From positions 372,001 through 436,000 of the forward strand of contig NZ_CP168083.1 of the NCBI RefSeq assembly GCF_049478495.1: DNA of 64,000 nt. Direction: 5' to 3'. The position numbers and the translations under genes were made by a program. The stretch is from P36-A1 sp049478495 (lineage in GTDB: Bacteria; Bacillota_I; Bacilli_A; JAJDGJ01). The notes beneath the pieces were generated by a model. It saw only the letters and a program-made list of their open reading frames with translations, was not told the origin of the DNA and did no database searches. How positions within the stretch are numbered: position 1 is the first letter of the stretch; the number at the start of each line of letters is the position of its first letter. Positions 55,242 to 64,000 of this stretch are shown one piece after another.

Positions 55242-57326
55242 ATGTTACTAGAATTAAAAAATATTACTAAAGTATATGGTAGTGAAAAAAATGGTACTAT
55301 CCAAAAAGCTTTAGACAATGTTAATTTAGGTTTTGATAGACAAGAATTTGTTTCGATTTTAGGACCAAGTGGTGGTGGTAAATCAACATTACTAAATGTA
55401 ATAGCAGGTCTAGATAGACCAACATCAGGAGAATTATTAATAGAAGGAAAAACAACTAAGAAATTTAAAGATAAAAACTGGGATTTCTATAGAAAAAATA
55501 ATGTAGGTTTTGTTTTTCAACAGTTTAATTTAATAGAGCATTTAACTGCTATTGAAAATGTTGAAATTGTTATGACATTAACAGGAATAAATAAAGCAGA
55601 AAGAAGAAAACGTGCTTTAGAGTTACTTAAAGAAGTAGGTCTTGAAGAAAGAGTAGACCATTTACCTTCAATGTTATCAGGTGGACAAAAGCAACGTGTA
55701 GCTATTGCAAGAGCATTAGCTAATGATCCAGATATAATCTTAGCAGATGAACCAACAGGAGCATTAGATACTAAAACTGGTTTATCAATTATGAATCTAC
55801 TAAGTGAAATATCTAAAGATAAATTAGTCATAATGGTAACTCATAATAGAAATCTTGCATATGAATATTCAACAAGAGTTGTCTCAATAGCAGATGGAAA
55901 GATTATAAATGATGAAGTGCTTAAAACTAATGAAAAAAATATAAAGAATACTTCATTATCTAAAAAAGATAAATCAATGCCATTTAAAGAAGCAATTAGA
56001 TTGTCATTTAGAAATATGGTTAAGAAAAAAGGTCGAATAATCTTAACAGCATTTGCTGGATCGATTGGAATTGCTGGGATTTCATTAGTAATGGGATTAG
56101 GAAATGGAACAACTAATTTTATCAATAATGAAATGGTTAAGTTTGGTTCTTCTAATGTAGCAACTATTGCTATAACAACTAAAGGCGATGATAATCAACT
56201 TAATAAAGTAAGTAAAAAAGCTGATTATGAATTTGTTACAGATAATGATGATATTTTACAACTTAGAAGAAAACTAACTGATCAAGGTACTTGGTTGATA
56301 AATGATGAGTCAGAGGATGTAACAGCTTATGCCTTAGCTAGTCCAGATAATCAAGAGTATTTAGAAGAGTTTATAACAGGAGATTTACCAAAAGAAGGTA
56401 AAAATCAATTATTAGTAAATCAAGCATATGCAAGAGCAATCTTAAAAGCTACAGGTGAGAAAAAAGATACTGATATAAAAGAAGCAATTGGAAAAAGTGT
56501 AGAACTTGATTTATCATCATCTGGTTTTGCCGGTAGTCAAAAATTCAAAGTATCAGGAATTGTAAATGAGATAGATGTTGATACTTCAATGTTGTATTAC
56601 AACTATGAAGATATGAAAGATTTTTATAAAGACACTAAGATACCAATGACTACTGAAACAGTTTATTCATCTACTAGTCAAAAGAATCCAGAGTTTGAAA
56701 TAACTGTTAAAAACCCACATGAGTTAACTGAAGTACAACAATGGGTAATAGAAAACTATCCAGGAGAAACAAGTAAAGTGGCAAGTGCAAATCCAATGGC
56801 AAGTATGATTGGAAATAGAGTAGGAATAAGTATGAACTCATTTGCTTTAATATTCTATCAAGCTTTAAGCACCATTATTTCTATGGCACAACTAGTAATG
56901 ATACTATTTTTAGTAGTGGCATTAATTGTATCTTCAATATTAATAGCGATAGTTCAATTCTCAAGCGTATTAGAAAGAAAAGTTGAAATAGGAATATTGA
57001 AAGCTGTAGGAGCTCGTAAAAAAGATGTAATTCGAGTATTTGAATCAGAGGCTATTATGTTAGGATTATTAGCTGGATTAATTGGTGTTGGATTATCATT
57101 TGTTATAGCACCAATAGCTGAAGTAGTAGTAACAGCTGTTACTGGATTTGATGCAACAGGATTACTATCAATACCGTTAACTTTAAATATAAATGGTAGT
57201 GATTATTATCTATTACCACAAATAATATTAATCCTAATAAGTGTAATAGTAGCTGCAATTGCAGGATACTTACCAGCAAGAAGAGCAACTAAAATGCAAG
57301 TAATAGATGCATTGCGTGATGAATAG
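55242..57326 (+). CDS. MacB-like ABC exporter, fused ATPase and FtsX permease (first)
   Basis: 694 residues. The ATPase domain spans about 1-225, with Walker A GPSGGGKST near 38, signature LSGGQKQRVAIARA, Walker B IILADEPTGALD and H-loop MVTHN. An FtsX/MacB permease follows, with a TM near 260-290, an outside domain to about 525, then three TM segments. This is the MacB topology, so it probably pushes out peptides or drives an extracytoplasmic partner rather than moving substrate through a channel. In Gram-positives such genes next to a two-component system often give antimicrobial peptide resistance, an inference here. GAAAGGAGT precedes ATG. Confidence 0.9.
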   Translation: MLLELKNITKVYGSEKNGTIQKALDNVNLGFDRQEFVSILGPSGGGKSTLLNVIAGLDRPTSGELLIEGKTTKKFKDKNWDFYRKNNVGFVFQQFNLIEHLTAIENVEIVMTLTGINKAERRKRALELLKEVGLEERVDHLPSMLSGGQKQRVAIARALANDPDIILADEPTGALDTKTGLSIMNLLSEISKDKLVIMVTHNRNLAYEYSTRVVSIADGKIINDEVLKTNEKNIKNTSLSKKDKSMPFKEAIRLSFRNMVKKKGRIILTAFAGSIGIAGISLVMGLGNGTTNFINNEMVKFGSSNVATIAITTKGDDNQLNKVSKKADYEFVTDNDDILQLRRKLTDQGTWLINDESEDVTAYALASPDNQEYLEEFITGDLPKEGKNQLLVNQAYARAILKATGEKKDTDIKEAIGKSVELDLSSSGFAGSQKFKVSGIVNEIDVDTSMLYYNYEDMKDFYKDTKIPMTTETVYSSTSQKNPEFEITVKNPHELTEVQQWVIENYPGETSKVASANPMASMIGNRVGISMNSFALIFYQALSTIISMAQLVMILFLVVALIVSSILIAIVQFSSVLERKVEIGILKAVGARKKDVIRVFESEAIMLGLLAGLIGVGLSFVIAPIAEVVVTAVTGFDATGLLSIPLTLNINGSDYYLLPQIILILISVIVAAIAGYLPARRATKMQVIDALRDE

Positions 57327-57337
57327 GGGGAAACAAC

Positions 57338-59371
57338 ATGTTAGAAGTAAAATCAGTATCTAAATATTATTCATCAGGTAGTGGTAAATTTAAAGCACTA
57401 GATGAAATAAACTTTCAAGTTGAACCTGGTAATTTAGTTGCCATAGTTGGACCATCAGGTGGTGGGAAAACAACACTAATGAATATACTAGGAGCACTAG
57501 ATAGCGACTTTGATGGTGATGTTATAGTTAATGGTAAATCACTTAAAAGTGCAGCAGGAAAAGATTTAGAATCATATCGAAAAAATACCGTAGGTTTTGT
57601 ATTTCAAAACTTTACACTTATAAATTCATTAACAGCATATGAAAATGTCGAACTTGCCTTAGAAATATCTAATGTAGACAAAAAAACTAGAAAAGTAAAA
57701 GTAATGGAATTACTAAATTCTGTAGGACTAAAAGAGCATGCTAAAAAGAAAGTAAATGTATTATCAGGTGGTCAAAAACAGCGTGTAGCTATTGCAAGAT
57801 CATTAGCTAATAATCCAGATATTATATTAGCAGATGAACCAACAGGAGCTTTAGACCAAGAAAATGGTTTAGAAGTAATGAAAATACTATCAGAAATTGC
57901 TAAAACAAGAACAGTAATCATGGTTACACATGATCCTGGATTAGCTAGCAAATATGCAAATGTAATAATGAATATTAGTGATGGGAAATTAACATCTATT
58001 GAGAATAATCTAGTTAATGAAGAAAAAAGTGAGCTAGTTTTAGAAAACAATAATTCAAAATCAAATATGCCATTTTGGACATCATTTAAATTGGCTTTAA
58101 GAAATCTTAAATTAAAAAAAGGACGTACTATTGCAACAGCAATTGGAATGTCAATAGGAATAATAGGAATAGCATTAGCACTTGCACTAACAGATGGAAC
58201 AAGATCATCAATTGAAAATCAAGTACTTTCAATATTCCCTGCAAATGCTATTACAGCAACACTAAACGATGATGAAGAAGATAGCAAATTATCATATAAA
58301 GATTATGAAAAAATAAAAGATATCGCAGATGATGCATCATATGTTTATTTCCAACCATCATCATTTATGTTTACAATAGCTTCAACAAATAAAAATAGTG
58401 CTGATGTAGTTAAATTTAGAGAAAACACTATTAATGGAGTAGAAGATAAAAACCCAACAACAATGATGGCAAGTGTTGTTCCATTTAGCTCTGGTGATAA
58501 TAGCATTGGCTTTGGAAAAGTTCCAGACAAAGATGATAAATACGGTGTGCTTATCTCTTTATCAACAGCTCAAGAATTAATAAAAGACAAAGAAAAAGTT
58601 GAAGACTTAATAGGCAAAAATGTCTATGTATCAGCTGTTGATATGTCAGAAAGATCAAATGCAACAACACCAAAAAATGAAACAGTAAAATTTACTATAA
58701 GAGGTATAACATCAGAAAATACTCTTTTATCATCAATGTATACTAATGAAGACATTTATAAAAATGTTTTAAATGACTATTTTGATAAAAGCATAAAAGA
58801 TACAGAAGCAATGTCAGTAATGCTTGCAAGTGATGAAGTAGCAAGTGTAAATAGCTATGCTGATGAATTAAATAAGAAACAAGATAAATATTTATTTGAG
58901 CCTAGTGCACAAAGTGTTTTATCAACAGTAAATGGAATTTTAGATTTAGTAAGAAACGTTTTAATAGCCTTTTCTAGTGTATCAGTATTTGTAGCAATCT
59001 TAATGATTGCGGTAGTTATTTATATTTCTGTACTTGAAAGAAGAATGGAAATAGGAATAATAAGAGCAATTGGTGGACGAATGAAAGATATTAGAAATAT
59101 GTTTGTTTCAGAATCAATGTTAATTGGTTTATTATCAGGAATTATTGGAGTTGTTGTCTCATATGGTATATGTGAAATAATTAATAGTGTAGTCACAAGC
59201 ATTTTAAGACAAACAAATGAAAACTTACCTGCAATGAATGTTGCTTCATTAACACCACAAACAGCAATTATCTTAGTGTTAATAACAACTTTACTTGCAA
59301 TTATATCAGGTTTGATACCTTCAATAAGTGCTGCAAAATTAGATCCAGTAGATGCAATAAGAAAAAAATAA
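57338..59371 (+). CDS. MacB-like ABC exporter, fused ATPase and FtsX permease (second)
   Basis: 677 residues with the same layout as the previous gene: Walker A GPSGGGKTT near 36, signature VLSGGQKQRVAIARS, then permease with TM near 260, a large outside domain, and three C-terminal TM segments with ERRMEIGIIRAIGGR, the FtsX hallmark. The outside domain differs much more than the ATPase. It starts 11 bases after the first copy, with GGGGG before ATG. Probably a tandem duplication that gives two half-transporters forming a hetero- or two homodimers. Confidence 0.9.
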   Translation: MLEVKSVSKYYSSGSGKFKALDEINFQVEPGNLVAIVGPSGGGKTTLMNILGALDSDFDGDVIVNGKSLKSAAGKDLESYRKNTVGFVFQNFTLINSLTAYENVELALEISNVDKKTRKVKVMELLNSVGLKEHAKKKVNVLSGGQKQRVAIARSLANNPDIILADEPTGALDQENGLEVMKILSEIAKTRTVIMVTHDPGLASKYANVIMNISDGKLTSIENNLVNEEKSELVLENNNSKSNMPFWTSFKLALRNLKLKKGRTIATAIGMSIGIIGIALALALTDGTRSSIENQVLSIFPANAITATLNDDEEDSKLSYKDYEKIKDIADDASYVYFQPSSFMFTIASTNKNSADVVKFRENTINGVEDKNPTTMMASVVPFSSGDNSIGFGKVPDKDDKYGVLISLSTAQELIKDKEKVEDLIGKNVYVSAVDMSERSNATTPKNETVKFTIRGITSENTLLSSMYTNEDIYKNVLNDYFDKSIKDTEAMSVMLASDEVASVNSYADELNKKQDKYLFEPSAQSVLSTVNGILDLVRNVLIAFSSVSVFVAILMIAVVIYISVLERRMEIGIIRAIGGRMKDIRNMFVSESMLIGLLSGIIGVVVSYGICEIINSVVTSILRQTNENLPAMNVASLTPQTAIILVLITTLLAIISGLIPSISAAKLDPVDAIRKK

Positions 59372-59392
59372 TATATATTAATAAAGTAAATG

Positions 59393-59438
59393 AAAAGAAA
59401 GCTAATATATCAGTAATTGATGTGTTAGCTTTCTTTTT
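59393..59438 (+). terminator. Terminator after the second MacB-like gene
   Basis: AAAAGAAAGCTAA/TTAGCTTTCTTTT hairpin followed by further T. The following 170 bases to the next gene hold a likely -10 (TATAAT near 59575) and no frame. Confidence 0.85.
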
Positions 59439-59613
59439 ATTAAATATATTATAATAAAAATAAAAAAATATATAGTCATAACTATTACACATAGATAACA
59501 ATAGCTCTTCTTAAAACTGAAAATATCTTTATATAAACAACATTTACTAAATACTTGGATAACTAAGTGAACTTATATAATTATCATTGTAAAGAAATTT
59601 AAGGAGGTATAAT

Positions 59614-61047
59614 ATGAAAAACATAATGTACAGAGCTATTCAATATTTAAAATATAAAAAAATTAAAAGTATCATGTTAATAGCTTTATTCAGCATAATG
59701 AGTATTGTATTGTTACTATCTAGTAGTCTTGATTCAACAATATCAAATTACTACAATAGTATAAATAATAAAAATGGAATAGAAGTCTCAGTAAATCCAG
59801 TCATGTCAAGAAAAACACAACAGCCATCAAGTAATAGTGATAGAAGAACAGCTACAAATGTAACTGCAGAACAATTAGCACAAATACAAGAATTAGAATA
59901 TATCACTGATGTAAAACAAAATACTAATCTAAGTGTAACATCTGATGGAGTAGAGGCAATTTCTTATAGTGAAGAAGAAACAACAAGTAATAGTACAAAT
60001 ACAACTCAATCAGGATCAACTGCACTGTCTAATGTAATACCTGATGCATCAAAAGATAGTGGATCAAGTGAACGTAGAAATCAAATGAGCAATGGACTAA
60101 GAATATATGGTTCAACAAATTATAATTTAGAAACAATTTTTAGTGAAAATACTATTTCATTAAGTTCTGGTGAAATGCCAACAACAGATAATCAAATAGT
60201 AATTAGTAAGACATTAGCAGATGATAATGATTTAAAACTAAAAGATAGCATTACTTTAAAAAATAGTAATGATGAAGATAAAACAGCTAAATATACAATA
60301 GTAGGTATCTATACATATAATGCAACTCTAGATGAAATGAGCATGCAAATGATACCAGAAAATACGATGTATACAACATATTCTGCAGTAACATCAATGG
60401 TATCAAGCGATTATACTCCAATGATATCTACTCAATACTATGTAAATTCAAGTGATGATTTTGAAACATTCAAAGAAGCATATTACAAAATAACAAATAC
60501 GACAGAAGAAACAGTACAACTATCACTAAATGATGAAGTGTATACAAGCACAATCCAACCATTAAGCCAAATAGCAGAGATAATGTCAAAAGCTAAAATA
60601 GTAATAATAGTAGGAATATCAGCATTGATAGCAATTATTTTATACTTAATGATAAAAGAAAGAAACTATGAAATAGGAGTTCTCTACTCACTATCAGAAA
60701 GAAAAAGAAACATAGTGACACAGTTTATTACAGAAAATGTAATACTAGTTAGTATTGCTTTTATTGTAGGTCTAGCAGTATCATTAGCTGTTGGAAGCAA
60801 TATCATATCAATCCTGCTTAATATGGATGTCTTTAGCAATATAAAAGATGGTGCTACAAGAATGGGTGGTGGCAGATCAATGATGCCTTCATCATCAGCA
60901 ACAGTTGCTACAGATATAACTGCAAGTTGGGACATACTAGGAATATCTAGTGTTTATTTGATACTAGTAATATTAGTAATCATAATTACATTAATAACAG
61001 TATCAAAAACACTAATGAAAAGACCAAAAGAAATAATTAATGATTAG
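59614..61047 (+). CDS. FtsX-family ABC exporter permease (separate)
   Basis: 477 residues: TM1 about 17-38, a large outside region to about 330, then three TM segments near 332-350, 370-400 and 440-462. NYEIGVLYSLSERKRNIVTQF marks the FtsX/MacB C-terminal domain. The outside domain carries a Ser/Thr/Asn-rich linker (about 118-150) that may be flexible. The next gene gives its ATPase. It has its own ribosome site (AAGGAGGT) and probably its own promoter. Confidence 0.87.
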   Translation: MKNIMYRAIQYLKYKKIKSIMLIALFSIMSIVLLLSSSLDSTISNYYNSINNKNGIEVSVNPVMSRKTQQPSSNSDRRTATNVTAEQLAQIQELEYITDVKQNTNLSVTSDGVEAISYSEEETTSNSTNTTQSGSTALSNVIPDASKDSGSSERRNQMSNGLRIYGSTNYNLETIFSENTISLSSGEMPTTDNQIVISKTLADDNDLKLKDSITLKNSNDEDKTAKYTIVGIYTYNATLDEMSMQMIPENTMYTTYSAVTSMVSSDYTPMISTQYYVNSSDDFETFKEAYYKITNTTEETVQLSLNDEVYTSTIQPLSQIAEIMSKAKIVIIVGISALIAIILYLMIKERNYEIGVLYSLSERKRNIVTQFITENVILVSIAFIVGLAVSLAVGSNIISILLNMDVFSNIKDGATRMGGGRSMMPSSSATVATDITASWDILGISSVYLILVILVIIITLITVSKTLMKRPKEIIND

Positions 61048-61058
61048 GAGGAACAAAA

Positions 61059-61964
61059 ATGTTACAAATTAAAGATCTATCATTTTCATATGATAGCAAT
61101 ATTAAAGTACTTGATAATCTAAATGCGACCTTTGAAAGTGGCCAAGTAGTAGCAATTCAAGGAAAGAGTGGCCAAGGTAAATCAACACTGTTAACAATAT
61201 TAGCAGGATTAGAAAACAACTATAGTGGAGAATTGTTATTTGATAATAAGGTAATTGAAAAAAAGGATCTATTTGAATACAATAAAGAAAATGTAAGTAT
61301 CATCTTTCAAGAGTTGAATCTAATCAAATATTTAAGTATTGATGATAATATAAAACAAGGATATCTAGTTAAAAACAAACAATACTCTGCTGAAAATTTA
61401 GAAAAATTCATTAAGAAATTTGATATGGATACAATAAACCTAGGTAAGATGCCAGCAACATTATCTGGTGGACAACAACAAAGAGTTGCGATTATAAGAG
61501 CACTTTTATCTAATACAAAAATAATATTAGCAGACGAGCCTACATCAAGTGTAGATTCAGAAAACTCACTTAATATAATTCATGAATTAAGAAAGATTGC
61601 TCAAGAAGAAGATAAAATTATTATAGTAGTAACACACGATGATATCGTAGCAAAAGAGTGTGATAAAACATACTTATTAAACAATAATGGTTTAACACAA
61701 CTAAATCCAAAAATATCACAAATATTAATTTCAAGTACAGTTCAATCAATAAAAACAGATGAAAATGATGAAATAAAAAAAGAAGATATAAGTGAACCTG
61801 AAATTGTAATAAATACTGAAATAGTATTGGAAGAAGAAACAATAAATAATACAAATGAAACCGAAGCTGAAATAGTGAAAAGTGATGAATTAGTATTAGA
61901 AGAAACAAGCAATAATAAAGAAGTTATAGAATTAGAAGAAGAAATAAAAAGTATAGATGAATAA
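61059..61964 (+). CDS. ABC exporter ATP-binding protein with acidic C-terminal tail
   Basis: 301 residues, the ATPase for the preceding FtsX permease. Walker A GKSGQGKST near 36, signature LSGGQQQRVAIIRA, Walker B IILADEPTSSVD and H-loop VVTHD are complete by about 215. The last 70 residues are an unusual low-complexity tail rich in Glu, Ile, Asn and Val (EIVINTEIVLEEETINN and more), not part of the ATPase fold. TTAGGAGGA precedes ATG. The tail could bind a partner or simply be expanded repeat sequence. Confidence 0.88.
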   Translation: MLQIKDLSFSYDSNIKVLDNLNATFESGQVVAIQGKSGQGKSTLLTILAGLENNYSGELLFDNKVIEKKDLFEYNKENVSIIFQELNLIKYLSIDDNIKQGYLVKNKQYSAENLEKFIKKFDMDTINLGKMPATLSGGQQQRVAIIRALLSNTKIILADEPTSSVDSENSLNIIHELRKIAQEEDKIIIVVTHDDIVAKECDKTYLLNNNGLTQLNPKISQILISSTVQSIKTDENDEIKKEDISEPEIVINTEIVLEEETINNTNETEAEIVKSDELVLEETSNNKEVIELEEEIKSIDE

Positions 61965-61976
61965 AAAACAATATAC

Positions 61977-62022
61977 AAAAAGCTGACTTAATACTAAGAT
62001 AAAGTATCAAGTCAGCTTTTTT
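61977..62022. terminator. Bidirectional terminator between the ABC and brnQ genes
   Basis: AAAAAGCTGACTT/AAGTCAGCTTTTTT stem with inner ATACT/AGTAT, with A/T tracts on both sides, between convergent genes. Confidence 0.9.
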
Positions 62023-62042
62023 ATATAATATTTTAAAATTAA

Positions 62043-63392
62043 TTAGGCATTATTCTCTTGCAAAGTTTCTTCAGCTTTTTTCTGTTTTCTACCAGAGTTA
62101 TTGCCATTGAAAGAAAAGTATCCAATGACTCCACCAAAGATAGCAGGAAGAACAAACCCAAACCCAATAGAAGATAAAGGCATAATTTGTAAGAAAGAAA
62201 CATCAATAATATTGAATGATCCAATAACTTCTAATGTACTAAATAAAATAGTAGCATAAGTAGCATATTTAAAGACATTATCATTTTTAATTAGTTTATC
62301 AGCAAATGATAAGAAGACAAGAACAATTGTTGCAGGATAAACAATGCTTAAAATAGGAGCAGCAATAGCGATTATATTGCTAACGCCTAAAGTTGAAGCA
62401 ATACCAGCAAAAATACAAATGGCAATAACAATTGCTTCATATGTTAACTTATTATTTGTAATCTTAGAAAAGAAAGTACCACATGCTGATGTTAGTCCAA
62501 CAGATGTTGTTAAACAAGCAAGAGAAACAATTACAGCAAGCATAATTTTCCCAGTTTGACCTAATAAATCTTCAGTTAATGAAACTATAAGTTGAGTATT
62601 ATTAATATTACTAGGATCAACACCTCCTAAAGCAGCAACATAGTTGTTTACATAAGATGCCCCTAAATAAGCAAGACCACCATAAACAATAAGTAAGGCA
62701 ACAGTGGCAACAACACCTGCTTTTAAAGCCATTTTAACTTTAGAATTAACAGAAGTATATCCTCTTTGTCCTAAACTAACCATAATAACAGCTGATAAAG
62801 AAATAGCACCTAAAGCATCCATCGTTTGATATCCTTGAGCAATACCTTCTGCAACAACAGACTCTATAAACTCAGGTTGTTCAATAGGTCCAATTGGATC
62901 TAAAACTCCTTTAGCAATCATAGCAATTAAAGCAACCAATAATGCTGGAGTTAAGTATTGACCGATTATATCAACAACTTTAGAAGGCCTAATAGTTAAA
63001 AGCAAAGTTAAACCAAAAAAGACAACCGCAAATAAGGCAGTACTAGCACCGGGTAGTAAAGGAGCTACACCCATTTCAAAAGTAGTTGCACCAGTTCTTG
63101 GTATAGCAAGAAGTGGTCCCAAACACAACATAATTAAACTAGCAATAACAATAGCGACTTTTTTTCCAGATCTGCTAAAAACAGAAATAATATCTCCATT
63201 TTTTCTAGCAGCTGCAGCAAGAGCAACTAAAGCAAGACCTAAATCAGATATAATAAAAGCAGCAAATGCTAATAACCATTTATTACTTGAAACAAGACCT
63301 AAGTATGGTGGAAATATCAAGTTTCCAGCTCCAAAAAACATTGCAAACAACGCAAACCCTACAATGAAAGTATCTTTATACATTTTCTTCAT
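62043..63392 (-). CDS. brnQ: Branched-chain amino acid transporter BrnQ
   Basis: Sodium- or proton-coupled uptake of Leu, Ile and Val; 449 residues with about twelve membrane segments. The N-terminus FIVGFALFAMFFGAGNLIFPP is diagnostic of the LIVCS family, with LAIPRTGATTFE and ACLTTSVGLTSACG later. The start ATG 63392 has TAGGAGGC on the minus strand. A promoter TTGCAT-17-TAAAAT can be read on that strand within 100 bases. No T-box or other amino-acid riboswitch is visible. Confidence 0.94.
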   Translation of the reverse strand: MKKMYKDTFIVGFALFAMFFGAGNLIFPPYLGLVSSNKWLLAFAAFIISDLGLALVALAAAARKNGDIISVFSRSGKKVAIVIASLIMLCLGPLLAIPRTGATTFEMGVAPLLPGASTALFAVVFFGLTLLLTIRPSKVVDIIGQYLTPALLVALIAMIAKGVLDPIGPIEQPEFIESVVAEGIAQGYQTMDALGAISLSAVIMVSLGQRGYTSVNSKVKMALKAGVVATVALLIVYGGLAYLGASYVNNYVAALGGVDPSNINNTQLIVSLTEDLLGQTGKIMLAVIVSLACLTTSVGLTSACGTFFSKITNNKLTYEAIVIAICIFAGIASTLGVSNIIAIAAPILSIVYPATIVLVFLSFADKLIKNDNVFKYATYATILFSTLEVIGSFNIIDVSFLQIMPLSSIGFGFVLPAIFGGVIGYFSFNGNNSGRKQKKAEETLQENNA

Positions 63393-64000
63393 AATATGCC
63401 TCCTAATATATAGTATTTAAATTTCCCACATTCATTTTACAAAAAAAATAAACACTATGCAATAACAATATTTTCCAAAAATTACGACAAAAAAATTTCA
63501 CAACTTAAATACAATCATAACTTGATTCCAAAAAAAGACACATTAATCATTTTCAATAAAGACATACAAAATATCTAAATGTATAACAATTAAAATATAA
63601 AGTGTAATTTTATATTATAACTTTTGATAGCTCAATTTTAAATTTTACACCATATTGTAAGTTTTTTTAACATAAAGGATACAAATATGTAATTATTTTA
63701 CCATTAGTCTAAAAGCTATTAAAATAATCTATAGCATTGACAGTTAATAAAGCTGAAGCATTATTCACAGTATTGTGAAATTTTTTAAATATATACACTG
63801 TAGTGAATAAATATTGATTATAGAAATTCTTAAACAAAGAGTAAACTAATCTATAGAAATATTAGTTTGTGAATATTTTCACTTTAATATAAAAGTAACT
63901 AGTTGATAAAAAATAACACATATATGAAGTTTAAAAATATAATGTACTTATCTTTAAGCTTAATTAAAGTAATATTATTTGCTATAATATTATTGAGGTG
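63393..64000. other. Intergenic region at window end, with Crp/Fnr-like sites and the next gene's start signals
   Basis: No complete gene. TTCACA-GTAT-TGTGAA (63764-63779) and TGTGA-N6-TCACT (63868-63883) resemble Crp/Fnr-family sites. TGCTATAAT (near 63978) and a final GAGGTG at the very end suggest a promoter and ribosome site for a gene that begins just past the window. Confidence 0.5.

Noticed and set aside
17688..63392. Possible Mollicutes code with TGA as Trp
   Set aside because: MutS, MutL, UvrA and others are full length in the standard code with TGG for Trp, and no in-frame TGA was needed.
63393..63500. T-box or other amino-acid riboswitch before brnQ
   Set aside because: No T-box antiterminator motif or specifier stem is seen on the minus strand.
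63924..64000. Frame running off the window end (MKFKNIMYLSLSLIKVIL...)
   Set aside because: It looks like a membrane start but has no ribosome site. The terminal GAGGTG fits a gene starting beyond the edge. It cannot be decided here.

Overview
The window comes from an AT-rich, low-GC Gram-positive bacterium (Bacillota). The 16S gene, the ezrA-nifS-thiI block, a Bacillus-type boxA in the rRNA leader and a tetrahydrofolate riboswitch all point to the class Bacilli in the broad sense. The 16S reads to me like the Erysipelotrichia/Turicibacter neighbourhood, but a database search would be needed to place it. The standard genetic code applies: Trp is TGG and the long conserved proteins are uninterrupted. 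No host gene here ends in TGA; the only TGA stop belongs to a transposase.

Layout. (1) 1-17.6 kb: three tandem 16S-23S-5S operons on the + strand, the first cut by the window edge. They are apparently identical in 16S, spacer, 23S and 5S, have no tRNA in the spacer, and differ only in terminators and upstream DNA. An ISL3-family insertion sequence sits between the two terminators of the second operon. (2) 17.6-24.7 kb: mnmA-recD2, then a nucleoside-type ABC importer without an adjacent binding protein. (3) 24.7-29.8 kb: TauE/SafE exporter, cardiolipin synthase, an ArsC/Spx-like protein, tryptophanase and a YheO-type regulator. (4) 29.8-41 kb: mutS-mutL, a YbaK deacylase, a YtrA-type GntR/ABC operon, a metallo-beta-lactamase-fold hydrolase, a strong candidate small RNA, and uvrA. 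(5) 41-45.7 kb: a Glu-Asn-Glu tRNA cluster, an alanyl-tRNA editing protein, deoB, and a THF riboswitch ahead of a FolT-type folate transporter. (6) 45.7-52.3 kb: thioredoxin-like lipoprotein, ezrA-nifS-thiI, and an IS1182-family element. (7) 52.4-64 kb: membrane-anchored Xre regulator, a two-component system, chorismate mutase, two MacB-like fused ABC exporters, a split FtsX/ATPase pair, and BrnQ.

Functional links. NifS and ThiI should supply sulfur for 4-thiouridine in tRNA, and MnmA makes the other tRNA thiolation. MutS/MutL, UvrA and RecD2 form a DNA repair theme. The two-component system is divergent from the chorismate mutase/ABC exporter genes, and a set of AGTTGA-type direct repeats in the shared intergenic region suggests that it controls them. 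The most novel-looking items are the 137-nt small RNA with a C-rich anti-Shine-Dalgarno loop (37757-37893), the fold-back structure guarding the ISL3 transposase start, and the two-component/chorismate mutase/exporter cluster. No CRISPR array, prophage or defence island was seen.
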